From RXIX01 sp003989075 (GTDB lineage: Bacteria > Pseudomonadota > Gammaproteobacteria > Competibacterales > Competibacteraceae), in assembly GCA_029780415.1 (NCBI GenBank), contig JAKOYN010000044.1, positions 72,871 to 136,870 on the forward strand: 64,000 bases of DNA, in the 5' to 3' direction. The number at the start of each line of letters is the position of its first letter. Positions within the stretch are counted from its first letter, which is position 1. Positions 26,403 through 35,267 of this stretch are shown here, one piece after another. Made by a program: the position numbers and the translations under genes. The notes beneath the pieces are model-generated. The model was not told the DNA's origin. It saw only the letters and a program-made list of their open reading frames with translations, and searched no databases.

Positions 26403-29400
26403 TTGAACCCGATGCCCCCGCCCTTGAAACATGCCGACTGCGAACGCCTGCAGCAGTTGATAAACGCGATTGGCGATGGCGTCTGGGACTGGGACCGTGT
26501 CGCGGATCGCATCGACTGGGATGCGCGCAGCTACGCCCTGCTCGGCTATGCGCCGGATGCCTTTCCGCTTAATCTGGCCACCTGGAAGACCCTGATTCAT
26601 CCCGAGGATCGCGCCACAGCCTGGGAGATGGTGGCCACGCAGTTGCGCAGCGGCCAGCGCTTCAGCGTCGAATTTCGCTACCAGCGCGCCGATGGCGGCT
26701 GGATATGGGTGCAGGGGCGCGGCCAGGTGGTGAGCCGGAATGAACAGGGCGAAGCGACGCGCCTGTTGGGTACGCACACCGATATCAGCGCGCGCCGCGC
26801 CATCATCCAGCAACTGGCCGAGGAGCGCCTGCTGCTGCGCAGCCTGTATGCGGCGATTCCCGATCTGGTCTGGCTCAAGGATCTGCACGGCCGCTTCCTG
26901 GTCTGCAACCCGGCGGTCGCCGCCTATTACGGTGCGCCGGCCGAGGAGATTCTCGGCCGCTGCGATGCCGATTTCGTCAGCGCCGAAACCGCCGCGGCCT
27001 ATCGCCGCAAGGATCAGCACGTCGCCGCGACCGGCGTGCCGCATCGCTACGAACAGTGGATGCAGCATGCGGATGGGCGCCCGCGCCGGGTCGAAGTCAC
27101 CAAGGTGCCGCTGCGCCGCGATGATGGCAGTCTGCTCGGCGTACTGGGCGTGGCGCGCGACATCAGCGACCGTCATGCCACGGAGGAACGTCTGCGGCAG
27201 CTTTCGCTGGCGGTCGAGCAAAGCCCGGTGTCGATCGTGGTCACCGATCTTGATGCCCGCATTCAGTACGTCAACCCCTGCTTCAGCCGCGTCACCGGCT
27301 ACAGCGCTGCCGAAGTGCTCAACCAGAACCCGCGCATTCTGCAGTCCGGCGTGACCCGTCCCGAAACCTACCAGGCCCTGTGGGACACGGTCACCGCCGG
27401 CAAAACCTGGAGCGGACTGCTGCACAACCGGCGCAAGGATGGCTCGCTGTATTGGGAACAGGCCATCATCAGCCCGATCCGCGACAACGAAGGCCGCATC
27501 GTTCAGTACTTGGGCGTCAAGCAGGACATCACCCTGCAAAAGCAGCTTGAGGACGCCCTGGCGCGCAGCGAAGCCCGTTATCGGACCCTGTTCGAATCGG
27601 CGCGGGTGGCGATGCTGCTGATCGATCCGAATGATGGCTGCATCATCGAGGCCAATGCCGCCGCCTGCGCCTATTACGGTTACAGTGCTGCGCAGATGCG
27701 GGCGCTGCATATCGGCGATATCAACACTCTGAGCGCGGAGCAGTTGCGCACCGAAATGGCCTGCGCCCAGCTGGACAACCGCTACCAGTTCTTTTTCCGT
27801 CACCGCTTGGCTAATGGCCAGTTGCGTGATGTCGAGGTGCATTCCGGGCCGATCGAGTTCAATGGCCGTTCGCTGCTGTACTCGATCATCCACGACATCA
27901 CCGAGCGCCGCGCCGCCGAACAGCGCCTGCGCCTGATGGCCAGCGTATTCCGCCATGCCCATGATGGCATCGTCATCACCGACACTGCGGTCAACATCAT
28001 CGAAGTCAATGAAACCTTCACTACCCTGACCGGCTACAGCCGCGACGAGGTGCTCGGGCGGAATCCACGCCTGCTGCAGTCGGGCCACCATGAGCGCGCC
28101 TTCTACGCCGGCATGTGGCAGGCCCTGAACAGCGACGGTTTCTGGACTGGCGAGATGTGGAACCGCAAGAAAAACGGCGAGATCTACGCCGAAATCGCCA
28201 GCATCTCGGCGGTGCGCGACGATCAGGGCCAGGTGACGCACTACGTCAACGTGTTCGCCGACATCACCGCCCTCAAACACAGCCAGCAGCGGCTCGAACG
28301 GCTGGCCTTCCATGACCCGCTGACCGGTCTGCCCAACCGGGCGCTGCTCAGCGATCGTCTGAGCCAGGCCATCGCCAACGCCGAACGCAGCGCCAGCCTG
28401 CTGGCAGTCGGCTATCTTGATCTGGACGGATTCAAGCCGGTCAACGACCGTCTTGGCCATGCCGCCGGCGATCAACTGCTGATCGCGGTGGCGCGGCGCC
28501 TGGGCGCGGAACTGCGCAGCAGCGATACCCTGTCGCGTCTGGGCGGCGATGAATTTGTTCTGCTGCTCAACGATCTGGGTGATCTGAATGCCTGCGAGCG
28601 CGCCCTGTACCGGATTCTGGCCGCTCTGGCCGCGCCGTTCACCATCGCCGGGCAGCAGGTCACGGTTTCGGCCAGTCTCGGCGTCAGTCTCTATCCGCTC
28701 GACCATGTCGACGCCGATACCCTGATCCGCCACGCCGATCAGGCGATGTACGCTGCCAAGCAGGCCGGCCGCAACCGCTACCGTCTGTTCGACCGGGAGC
28801 GCGACCAGCAGGTCCAGCAGCAGAGCACGCTGCTCGGACAGCTGGCGGCGGCCCTGCAGCAGAACGCTCTGGTGCTGCACTATCAGCCTCAGGTTGATCT
28901 GCGCCGCGGCACGGTGACCGGTGTCGAGGCCCTGCTGCGCTGGCCCTGCCCGGAGCGCGGCCTGCTGCTGGCGGATGAGTTCCTGCCCGGGATCGAGCAC
29001 AGCGATCTGATGATCAGCCTCGGCGAGTGGGTGCTGGAAACGGCGCTGCGCCAGCTCGATGCATGGGCTGCCCTTGGCCAGGCGCTGCCGCTGAGCGTTA
29101 ACATCGCGGCCCGCCACCTGCGGCAGCCTGATTTCATCGCCCGCCTGCGGGCATTGCTGGCCCGCTACCCTGCGGTGCAGCCGCAGTGGCTGGTACTGGA
29201 ACTGCGCGAAAGCGCGGCGCTGGATCAGCTGGCCCAGATGATCGAGATTATCGGCGCCTGCCAGCGGCTCGGCGTGCGCGTTGCGCTCGATGATTTTGGC
29301 ACCGCGCATTCCTCGCTGCATTATTTCCGCCGCCTGTCGGCTAACGACATCAAGATCGATCGCAGCCTGATCGGCAGCATGCTCGACGAAACCGAGGATC

Positions 29401-30008
29401 TGGCGATCATCGAAGCCATCATCGGCCTGACCGAGACCTTCCAGCGGCAGGTGATCGCCAAGGGCGTCGAGCAGGTCGAGCAGGGTGCGCTGTTGCTGCA
29501 ACTGGGCTGTGATCAGGCGCAGGGCTTCATCATCGCACCAGCGATGCCCGGCTCGCAGGTGCCGGTGTGGCGCGCAGGCTGGCGGCCTGATCCACGCTGG
29601 TGCGCCCTGGCCACGCACTACTGGCCACGGGCCGATTTTCCGTTGCTGGCCCTGGGTATTGAACACCGGCGCTGGGCACAGCGGATTCGCCGGGCGCTGA
29701 CCCATGAGGAGGATGTGCCGACCCTGACCAGCATTCTGACCCGCCACAGCAGCGAGCACGGCGACTGTTTCATGCACTGGCTGGAGCGGCGGGGCCGTGC
29801 ATATCGCCAGCGCCCCGAATTGGCCCTGCTGCTTGATACCCACAGTCGCTTTCACGCCATCGCCGACCAGATCATCCAGCGCCAGCGGCACGGTGATCAC
29901 GCCGGCGCCGCTCAAGAGCTGGCCCTGCTGGACAAGGAGCTTACTGTATTGCTGGCGGCGGCGGAGCGCGTCCAACACATCGTGGCTTTGCCGGAATCGG
30001 CTCGCTAG
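26403..30008 (+). CDS. Five-PAS GGDEF-EAL protein with C-terminal CZB-like domain
   Basis: A 1201-residue cytosolic c-di-GMP protein. Five PAS/PAC units fill residues 10-625, followed by a GGDEF domain (about 635-795, intact LGGDEF near 713) that should make c-di-GMP, and an EAL domain (about 810-1055). The EAL motif (VEALLRW), DDFGTA and IKID are present, but the catalytic glutamate of the A-E-G-V-E motif is lysine (AKGVE, near 1018), which probably lowers or removes phosphodiesterase activity. The tail (about 1085-1195) has His in EHRRW, Cys in HGDCFMHW and His in DTHSRFH, the pattern of the CZB zinc-binding domain. TTG at 26403 has AGGA eight bases upstream; ATG 26412 is the alternative. 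It stands just before the kinase/receiver/PP2C/STAS genes. Confidence 0.9.
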   Translation: MNPMPPPLKHADCERLQQLINAIGDGVWDWDRVADRIDWDARSYALLGYAPDAFPLNLATWKTLIHPEDRATAWEMVATQLRSGQRFSVEFRYQRADGGWIWVQGRGQVVSRNEQGEATRLLGTHTDISARRAIIQQLAEERLLLRSLYAAIPDLVWLKDLHGRFLVCNPAVAAYYGAPAEEILGRCDADFVSAETAAAYRRKDQHVAATGVPHRYEQWMQHADGRPRRVEVTKVPLRRDDGSLLGVLGVARDISDRHATEERLRQLSLAVEQSPVSIVVTDLDARIQYVNPCFSRVTGYSAAEVLNQNPRILQSGVTRPETYQALWDTVTAGKTWSGLLHNRRKDGSLYWEQAIISPIRDNEGRIVQYLGVKQDITLQKQLEDALARSEARYRTLFESARVAMLLIDPNDGCIIEANAAACAYYGYSAAQMRALHIGDINTLSAEQLRTEMACAQLDNRYQFFFRHRLANGQLRDVEVHSGPIEFNGRSLLYSIIHDITERRAAEQRLRLMASVFRHAHDGIVITDTAVNIIEVNETFTTLTGYSRDEVLGRNPRLLQSGHHERAFYAGMWQALNSDGFWTGEMWNRKKNGEIYAEIASISAVRDDQGQVTHYVNVFADITALKHSQQRLERLAFHDPLTGLPNRALLSDRLSQAIANAERSASLLAVGYLDLDGFKPVNDRLGHAAGDQLLIAVARRLGAELRSSDTLSRLGGDEFVLLLNDLGDLNACERALYRILAALAAPFTIAGQQVTVSASLGVSLYPLDHVDADTLIRHADQAMYAAKQAGRNRYRLFDRERDQQVQQQSTLLGQLAAALQQNALVLHYQPQVDLRRGTVTGVEALLRWPCPERGLLLADEFLPGIEHSDLMISLGEWVLETALRQLDAWAALGQALPLSVNIAARHLRQPDFIARLRALLARYPAVQPQWLVLELRESAALDQLAQMIEIIGACQRLGVRVALDDFGTAHSSLHYFRRLSANDIKIDRSLIGSMLDETEDLAIIEAIIGLTETFQRQVIAKGVEQVEQGALLLQLGCDQAQGFIIAPAMPGSQVPVWRAGWRPDPRWCALATHYWPRADFPLLALGIEHRRWAQRIRRALTHEEDVPTLTSILTRHSSEHGDCFMHWLERRGRAYRQRPELALLLDTHSRFHAIADQIIQRQRHGDHAGAAQELALLDKELTVLLAAAERVQHIVALPESAR

Positions 30009-30078
30009 CGCCACCGTGGACATTCGGCCCCGACACCCGGCCCGCCTCACACCCGCCGCCTCACTGTCCTCGCGCCGG

Positions 30079-32322
30079 GTGCCATATCGCATCCTGGCCC
30101 GCTGCCTGTGCCTGCTGCTGACGCTGCTGGCCGCGTCGTGGGCCAGCGCCGCCGGTGATGCAGACACCTGCGTGGATACTGGAAATGGACCGGTCGGCTG
30201 GTTCGGCAGCATCGATATGGGCAGTTGGACCACCCTGCTGCCCTATCTATGGTTGCTGGTGCTGCTGGCCGGGATCGCCGTCGCGGCGCTGCTGTGGTCG
30301 TGGCTGCTGCGCCGGCAGGTCGCGCAGCGCACCCGCCAATTGCAACAGGAGCTGAGCGAGCGCCGCCAGGTAGAAGCGGCGTTGCGCGAGAGCGAGACCC
30401 GTTTTCGCGATGTTACCGAGGCAGCCAGCGACTGGATCTGGGAAATGGATGCCAATCTGCGCTTCACCTATCTTTCCGAGCGCTTCTACGCCCTGACTGG
30501 AATTGCCCCGCAGAGCGTGCTCAATCGCGCCCGCTGGGAGCTGGCGCAGCAGGATTCCGCCGCCGAACGCGAAAAATGGCGCCAGCATCGCGCCCTGCTG
30601 GAGCGGCGTCATCCGTTTCGCGATTTCATTTACCGCACCGGCAGCGGTATCGGCATCCGCAGCGGCGACAGCCGCTACCTGAAAATCAGCGGCAAGCCGG
30701 TGTTCGACCACGAAGGGCGCTTTTGCGGCTATCGCGGCACCGGCACCGATATCACTGAGCAGTTGCGCGCCGAAGCGGCGCTGCACGAAAGCGAGTTGCG
30801 CCTGCGGCGGATCATCGATCTGGTGCCGCACATGATCTTCGCCAAGGACCGCCGTGGTCATTTCCTGCTCGCCAACCGCGCGGTCGCCGCCGCCTATGGC
30901 CTGAGCGTGGAGGAACTGGTCAGCCAGCCGCATGCCGTGGTCCATCACCCGGGTGAGGAACTGGCACGGATGCTGGCCGATGACCGCGAAGTGATCGAAA
31001 GCGGCGATTCCAAGTACATCGCCGAGGAATCGTTCACCGACCACACCGGCCAGGTGCGCACCCTGCAGACCATCAAGATTCCGTTCAATGAACCCAGCCT
31101 TGACGAAACTGCGGTGCTGGGCGTGGCCATCGACATCACCGAGCAGAAGAATGCCAAGGAAGAGGTGGCGCGCATGCGCCACTATCTGAAGAACATTATC
31201 GACTCGATGCCCTCGATGCTGATTGGCGTCGATCCCTGGGGCTATATCACCGTGCTCAACCAGCCCGCCGAGCAGGCCAGCGGCGTGAGCTGGGAAGCGG
31301 CGCAGGGGCGCTTTTTCGGTGATCTGTTCCCGCAACTCGACAGCCAGTTCGAACAGATCCGCCAGGCGATCCGTCTGGGGCGCTCGATCAAGACCCCGCG
31401 CATGACCCTGGACAGCCAGGGCGAACTGCGCTACGCCGATGTGATGGTCTATCCTCTGGTGGCGGACGGCGCCAGTGGCGCGGTGATCCGGGTTGATGAT
31501 GTCACCGCCCGGGTGCGCATCGAATCGATGATGGTGCAAACCGAGAAAATGCTCTCGGTGGGCGGGCTGGCCGCCGGCATGGCCCACGAGATCAACAACC
31601 CGCTGGGCGCAATCCTGCAGGGCTGCCAGAATATCCGCCGGCGCATCGATCCGGGCATGCCGCAGAACCGCGCCGTCGCCGCCGCCATCGGCCTTGATCT
31701 GGAACAGCTCAACCGCTACCTGGAACAGCGCCGCATCCTGCACTTCCTGGAGGGCGTGCGCGAAGCCGGCACCCGCGCCGCCAAGATCGTCGCCGACATG
31801 CTCTCGTTCAGTCGGCGCAGCGAATCGCATTTTGGTCCGGTTGATCTGGAGGACATGCTGGAAACCGTGCTGCGCCTGGCCGCGAGCGACTACGATCTGA
31901 AAAAGAAATACGACTTCAAGCGTATCATTATCGAGCGCCAATACGATGCAGGGCTGCGCCGGGTGAACTGCGACAAGACCGAGATGGAGCAGGTCATTCT
32001 CAACCTGCTCAAGAATGCTGCCCAGGCCATGGCAGACGACGGCACGCCGAGTCCGACCATTACCCTACGCACCGGGCGCGAGCCGGACTATGCTTTAATC
32101 GAAGTCATTGACAACGGCCCCGGCATGGATGAAAAAACCATCAAGCGCATCTTCGAGCCCTTTTTTACCACCAAGGATGTCGGCATTGGTACGGGTCTGG
32201 GCTTGTCGGTGTCTTATTTCATCGTCACCGAGCAGCACAATGGCCGGCTGTCGGTGCAATCAAAGCCCGGGCATGGCGCCTGTTTCAGTATTCGCCTGCC
32301 GTTGCGGCGGAGGATGCTGTGA
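30079..32322 (+). CDS. Membrane PAS sensor histidine kinase
   Basis: A kinase of about 747 residues. A signal-peptide-like segment (RCLCLLLTLLAASWASAAG) at residues 8-26 and a membrane helix at about 52-75 are followed by a coiled coil, two or three PAS domains (about 105-215, 225-345, 360-475), the HisKA box MAHEINNPLGAILQG (His near 505) and a HATPase domain with DNGPGMDE and GTGLGLSVSYFI. I chose the GTG at 30079 because the signal segment begins there; an earlier in-frame GTG at 30016 gives a longer N-terminus. It ends with a TGATG overlap into the receiver gene, so the kinase is likely paired with it. The signal is unknown. Confidence 0.87.
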   Translation: MPYRILARCLCLLLTLLAASWASAAGDADTCVDTGNGPVGWFGSIDMGSWTTLLPYLWLLVLLAGIAVAALLWSWLLRRQVAQRTRQLQQELSERRQVEAALRESETRFRDVTEAASDWIWEMDANLRFTYLSERFYALTGIAPQSVLNRARWELAQQDSAAEREKWRQHRALLERRHPFRDFIYRTGSGIGIRSGDSRYLKISGKPVFDHEGRFCGYRGTGTDITEQLRAEAALHESELRLRRIIDLVPHMIFAKDRRGHFLLANRAVAAAYGLSVEELVSQPHAVVHHPGEELARMLADDREVIESGDSKYIAEESFTDHTGQVRTLQTIKIPFNEPSLDETAVLGVAIDITEQKNAKEEVARMRHYLKNIIDSMPSMLIGVDPWGYITVLNQPAEQASGVSWEAAQGRFFGDLFPQLDSQFEQIRQAIRLGRSIKTPRMTLDSQGELRYADVMVYPLVADGASGAVIRVDDVTARVRIESMMVQTEKMLSVGGLAAGMAHEINNPLGAILQGCQNIRRRIDPGMPQNRAVAAAIGLDLEQLNRYLEQRRILHFLEGVREAGTRAAKIVADMLSFSRRSESHFGPVDLEDMLETVLRLAASDYDLKKKYDFKRIIIERQYDAGLRRVNCDKTEMEQVILNLLKNAAQAMADDGTPSPTITLRTGREPDYALIEVIDNGPGMDEKTIKRIFEPFFTTKDVGIGTGLGLSVSYFIVTEQHNGRLSVQSKPGHGACFSIRLPLRRRML

Positions 32323-32705
32323 TGACCTGGGTGCTGATCGTCGATGATGAGGATATGATCCGCGAAAATCTGAAAGTGTACCTGGAAGATGAAGGCCTGC
32401 AGGCAGCGGCATTCGCGGCCGTCGGCCCGGCCCTGGCGTGGCTGCGCGCGGGTCATGCCTGCCCGGTGTGCATCATGGACATGCGACTGCCGGACATGGA
32501 CGGCAACAGCGCCATTCGCACCCTGCACCGGCTCTATCCCGACATGGCATTCCTGATCCACACCGGCTCTTCCAGCTACAGCTTGCCCGAGGATCTGCGC
32601 GCCATGGGCCTGGACGAGGGGCGGGTTTTTCGCAAACCGCTGAATGATATGGCGCCGCTGGCAGCCCTGGCCGGGCATCTGGCCGCGCGGAACGCATGCC
32701 TATGA
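32322..32705 (+). CDS. Single-domain response regulator
   Basis: A 127-residue receiver domain alone, with no output domain. The acidic pair is VDDED (about 8-12), the phospho-acceptor Asp53 is in CIMDMRLPD, and the lysine is in FRKPLND. The ATG overlaps the stop codon of the histidine kinase by one base, and its own stop overlaps the next start by four bases, so it is translationally coupled to both. It probably receives phosphate from the kinase and either acts by protein contact or passes phosphate onwards. Confidence 0.92.
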   Translation: MTWVLIVDDEDMIRENLKVYLEDEGLQAAAFAAVGPALAWLRAGHACPVCIMDMRLPDMDGNSAIRTLHRLYPDMAFLIHTGSSSYSLPEDLRAMGLDEGRVFRKPLNDMAPLAALAGHLAARNACL

Positions 32706-33883
32706 ACGAACGCCCGGTCCGCATCCTGTCGATCGATGACGAAGCGCTGGTGCGCGAGATCATCACCGCCTATCTTGAAGACAGCGGCTTCGAAGTGATT
32801 CAGGCCAGTGATGGACGCACCGGCGTCCAGCTCTGCCGCGACGCCCATCCCGATCTGGTGCTGTGCGATCTGCGCATGCCAGGCATGGATGGCCTGCAGG
32901 TGCTCGCCCAGGTGACCCGCGAATTCCCCGAACTGCCGATCCTGGTGGTGTCAGGCATGGGCGGCATGAGCGATGCCATCCAGGCCCTGAAGCTCGGTGC
33001 CTGGGACTATGTCACCAAACCGATCGAAGACATGGCGATGCTCGAACACGCCATCGATCACGCCCTGGAGCGGGCGCGGCTGCGGCGCGAGAACCGCGAG
33101 CACCGCGAACACCTGGAAATGGTCAATGAGCAGTTGCGCCAGACCGTGCGCCAGTTGCAGGAGGATGAAGCGGCGGCGCGGCGCATCCAGTTTCAGTTGC
33201 TGCCGGAAAACGACAAGCAGTACCGCAATTACCAGTTCAGCCGCCATCTGCTGACCTCGCAGTATCTGAGCGGCGATTTCGTCGATTACTTCGCCATCGA
33301 CGGCGACCATCTTGGTTTCTACATCGCCGATGTCTCCGGACATGGCGTATCCTCAGCCTTTGTCACCGTGATGCTGAAAAGCTACATCGGCCGCTACCGG
33401 GAGCTGCACCGGCAAAACCGCGACAAGGGCATCCTCAACCCGGCCGAGACCCTCGGGCGACTGAACCGGGAGATCTTCGGTTGCCACATGGACAAGTACC
33501 TGACCATGTTCTACGGCGTGATCGACTGGTCGGCCAACCGGCTGCGCTACAGCAGCGGTGGCCAGTTTCCCTTTCCGATTCTGTTCGATGGTGAGCAGGC
33601 CCGCTATATCGGCAAGAAGAGCCTGCCGATCGGGCTGTTCGATTTCGCCAGCTACCAGACCGAAGCGATGGAGCTGCCGCCGCGCTTCGTTATGGCGCTG
33701 ATTTCCGATGGCATTCTGGAAACCCTGCCGCAGCAGACCCTGCGCGAGAAACAGCAGTTCCTGCTGGAACTGATCCACGACACCAATCTGAGCATCGACA
33801 CTCTGGTCCAGACCCTGGACCTGGACCGCATCGGGCTGCTGCCTGACGATGTCACCCTGCTGCTGGTCAAGCGCGCGGAGTGA
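32702..33883 (+). CDS. Response regulator with PP2C-type (SpoIIE) phosphatase output
   Basis: A 393-residue regulator. The receiver domain (1-120) has Asp56 in LVLCDLRMPG, then comes a coiled coil (about 125-160) and a SpoIIE/PP2C serine phosphatase domain (about 175-390) with GDFVDYF, FYIADVSGHGVSSAFVTVML and DGILETL. It should dephosphorylate an anti-anti-sigma factor when phosphorylated, the HsbR/RssB-type layout; the STAS protein encoded just downstream is its likely substrate. The ATG at 32702 overlaps the previous stop by four bases (an upstream ATG at 32696 is less likely). Confidence 0.93.
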   Translation: MNERPVRILSIDDEALVREIITAYLEDSGFEVIQASDGRTGVQLCRDAHPDLVLCDLRMPGMDGLQVLAQVTREFPELPILVVSGMGGMSDAIQALKLGAWDYVTKPIEDMAMLEHAIDHALERARLRRENREHREHLEMVNEQLRQTVRQLQEDEAAARRIQFQLLPENDKQYRNYQFSRHLLTSQYLSGDFVDYFAIDGDHLGFYIADVSGHGVSSAFVTVMLKSYIGRYRELHRQNRDKGILNPAETLGRLNREIFGCHMDKYLTMFYGVIDWSANRLRYSSGGQFPFPILFDGEQARYIGKKSLPIGLFDFASYQTEAMELPPRFVMALISDGILETLPQQTLREKQQFLLELIHDTNLSIDTLVQTLDLDRIGLLPDDVTLLLVKRAE

Positions 33884-34380
33884 TGGCGATGGAGGCGGGA
33901 GCAGCGTTCTACGTCAAGCAGAACCAGACCTATATCCTCAAGCTGGTCGGTGACATCCGCTATACCATGGGATGCACACTGGGCGATTTTCTCGATGATC
34001 TGTTCGCGCACGGCGACTGCGACGACATCATCGTCGATCTGACCGATACGCAATCGATCGACAGCACCAGCCTGGGCCTGCTGGCCAAGATCGCCAATTT
34101 CAGCCGCCAGCGCTTTGCCCGGCGCACCACCCTTCTATCCACCCATCCCGATGTCAATCAGGTGCTCGATAACCTGGGCTTCTACGACATCTTCAATATT
34201 CGCGATACCGGCGAGGCCATCACCGCAGCGTTGCGTGAGCTGGCGATCCAGCCACCGGCCAAGGAGCAGTTGACGCGGATTGTCTTCGAAGCGCATCGCG
34301 CCCTGAGCGAACTCAATCCGCGCAACCAGGAAGCCTTCCGCAGCGTGCTCGACAGCCTGCGCCCCAAGCTGGGCGAGTGA
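33883..34380 (+). CDS. STAS-domain anti-anti-sigma factor
   Basis: A 165-residue protein. Residues 8-110 form a STAS domain with IIVDLTDTQSIDSTSLGLLAKI, which contains the phospho-acceptor Ser/Thr at about residues 61-63; the remaining 55 residues are a helical extension not found in SpoIIAA. It starts in the stop codon of the PP2C gene (TGATG), so the two are made together. The expected cycle is that a kinase phosphorylates it and the phosphatase releases it to bind an anti-sigma or other partner. No anti-sigma factor/kinase gene is adjacent, so the partner must be elsewhere. Confidence 0.92.
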   Translation: MAMEAGAAFYVKQNQTYILKLVGDIRYTMGCTLGDFLDDLFAHGDCDDIIVDLTDTQSIDSTSLGLLAKIANFSRQRFARRTTLLSTHPDVNQVLDNLGFYDIFNIRDTGEAITAALRELAIQPPAKEQLTRIVFEAHRALSELNPRNQEAFRSVLDSLRPKLGE

Positions 34381-34401
34381 GTCCCTGCCCTGTTCCCATG
34401 C

Positions 34402-35187
34402 TCAGCGCGCTGCCGGCAGAGCGGGCAGCGTGACCAATTCGGCGATCGGTGCCGGGCTGAGAATAAACACCTGAAATGGACTGCGCTGCAGGTAGGCAGC
34501 GGCAAAACTGACCGATACCGCGCAGGAATAGATCAGCAGCGCCACAGCCTGGGTACGCCAGTTCTCCAGATGTACCAGGACAATGGTCAACAGGGTCAGT
34601 GCACCCAGGCAGGCAACGGCAAACCATTTCAGCGGATCGCCATGCTTGCGGCTCTGCGCCAGGCGCTGATGGCGCGCCACCTGCACCCGTTCCACATCCT
34701 GCAGCATCACGGTATGCACGCTGAGTGGCACACCGCGCACCACCGGCTCAGCCAGCACCGCACCGAGCAGGCGTCGCCAGCCATCCAGAACCTGATCGCT
34801 GGTTTGGCCTTGGGCGAGCAGCGGCCACTCGACCTCGCTGGTCAGGCGCGCGTAGTCACGGATCGCGGCCAGGATCGGCGCGCCAATCGCTGCCGGCTGC
34901 TGCTCGGCGAGGCGAAACAGGCCCCGCAACGCCTCAGTTTCCTGCAGAATCGCGGTCTGTGCCCGGTCGCGGATATTCCAGATATCACTGGCGAAAAAGG
35001 TGGTGTACAGGGCAAACAGGATGCCGACCACTGCCACCACCTGCGGCGAGAATTGGGTCAGGGCCTGGATACGCGGCGCCAGTCGGGAAAAATTGCTCAG
35101 CCACAGCAGCAGGCCCGCAGTTACAAACGTGGCCAGGATGCCAAGCAGCAGCAGGCTGACGTAGATCACTTCCTGGTATGGGTTCAT
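34402..35187 (-). CDS. DUF4239 (bestrophin-like) membrane protein
   Basis: A 261-residue protein with an N-terminal pair of membrane helices (about 10-35 and 50-70: SLLLLGILATFVTAGLLLWL, VVAVVGILFALYTTFFAS) and a second pair near the C-terminus (about 185-240). The middle segment is cytosolic and contains the DUF4239 sequence pattern with ILQETEALRGLFRLA. The function of DUF4239 is not known; bestrophin-like ion channel similarity is a weak family hint. I use the ATG at 35187; a GTG 12 bases upstream is possible. It converges with the STAS gene. Confidence 0.78.
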   Translation of the reverse strand: MNPYQEVIYVSLLLLGILATFVTAGLLLWLSNFSRLAPRIQALTQFSPQVVAVVGILFALYTTFFASDIWNIRDRAQTAILQETEALRGLFRLAEQQPAAIGAPILAAIRDYARLTSEVEWPLLAQGQTSDQVLDGWRRLLGAVLAEPVVRGVPLSVHTVMLQDVERVQVARHQRLAQSRKHGDPLKWFAVACLGALTLLTIVLVHLENWRTQAVALLIYSCAVSVSFAAAYLQRSPFQVFILSPAPIAELVTLPALPAAR

Positions 35188-35267
35188 GTGGGCATGCACG
35201 CGACGTTATAGCGTTGTTCTATGTGTTATTCGATTCTTGGCGAACGGCACCGATCCCGCAGGCGCGG

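Noticed and set aside
26316..30233. A 1305-codon open frame antisense to the five-PAS GGDEF-EAL gene
   Set aside because: It is the mirror of a GC-rich coding frame; it has no recognisable domains, and the plus-strand frame shows clear PAS, GGDEF and EAL motifs.
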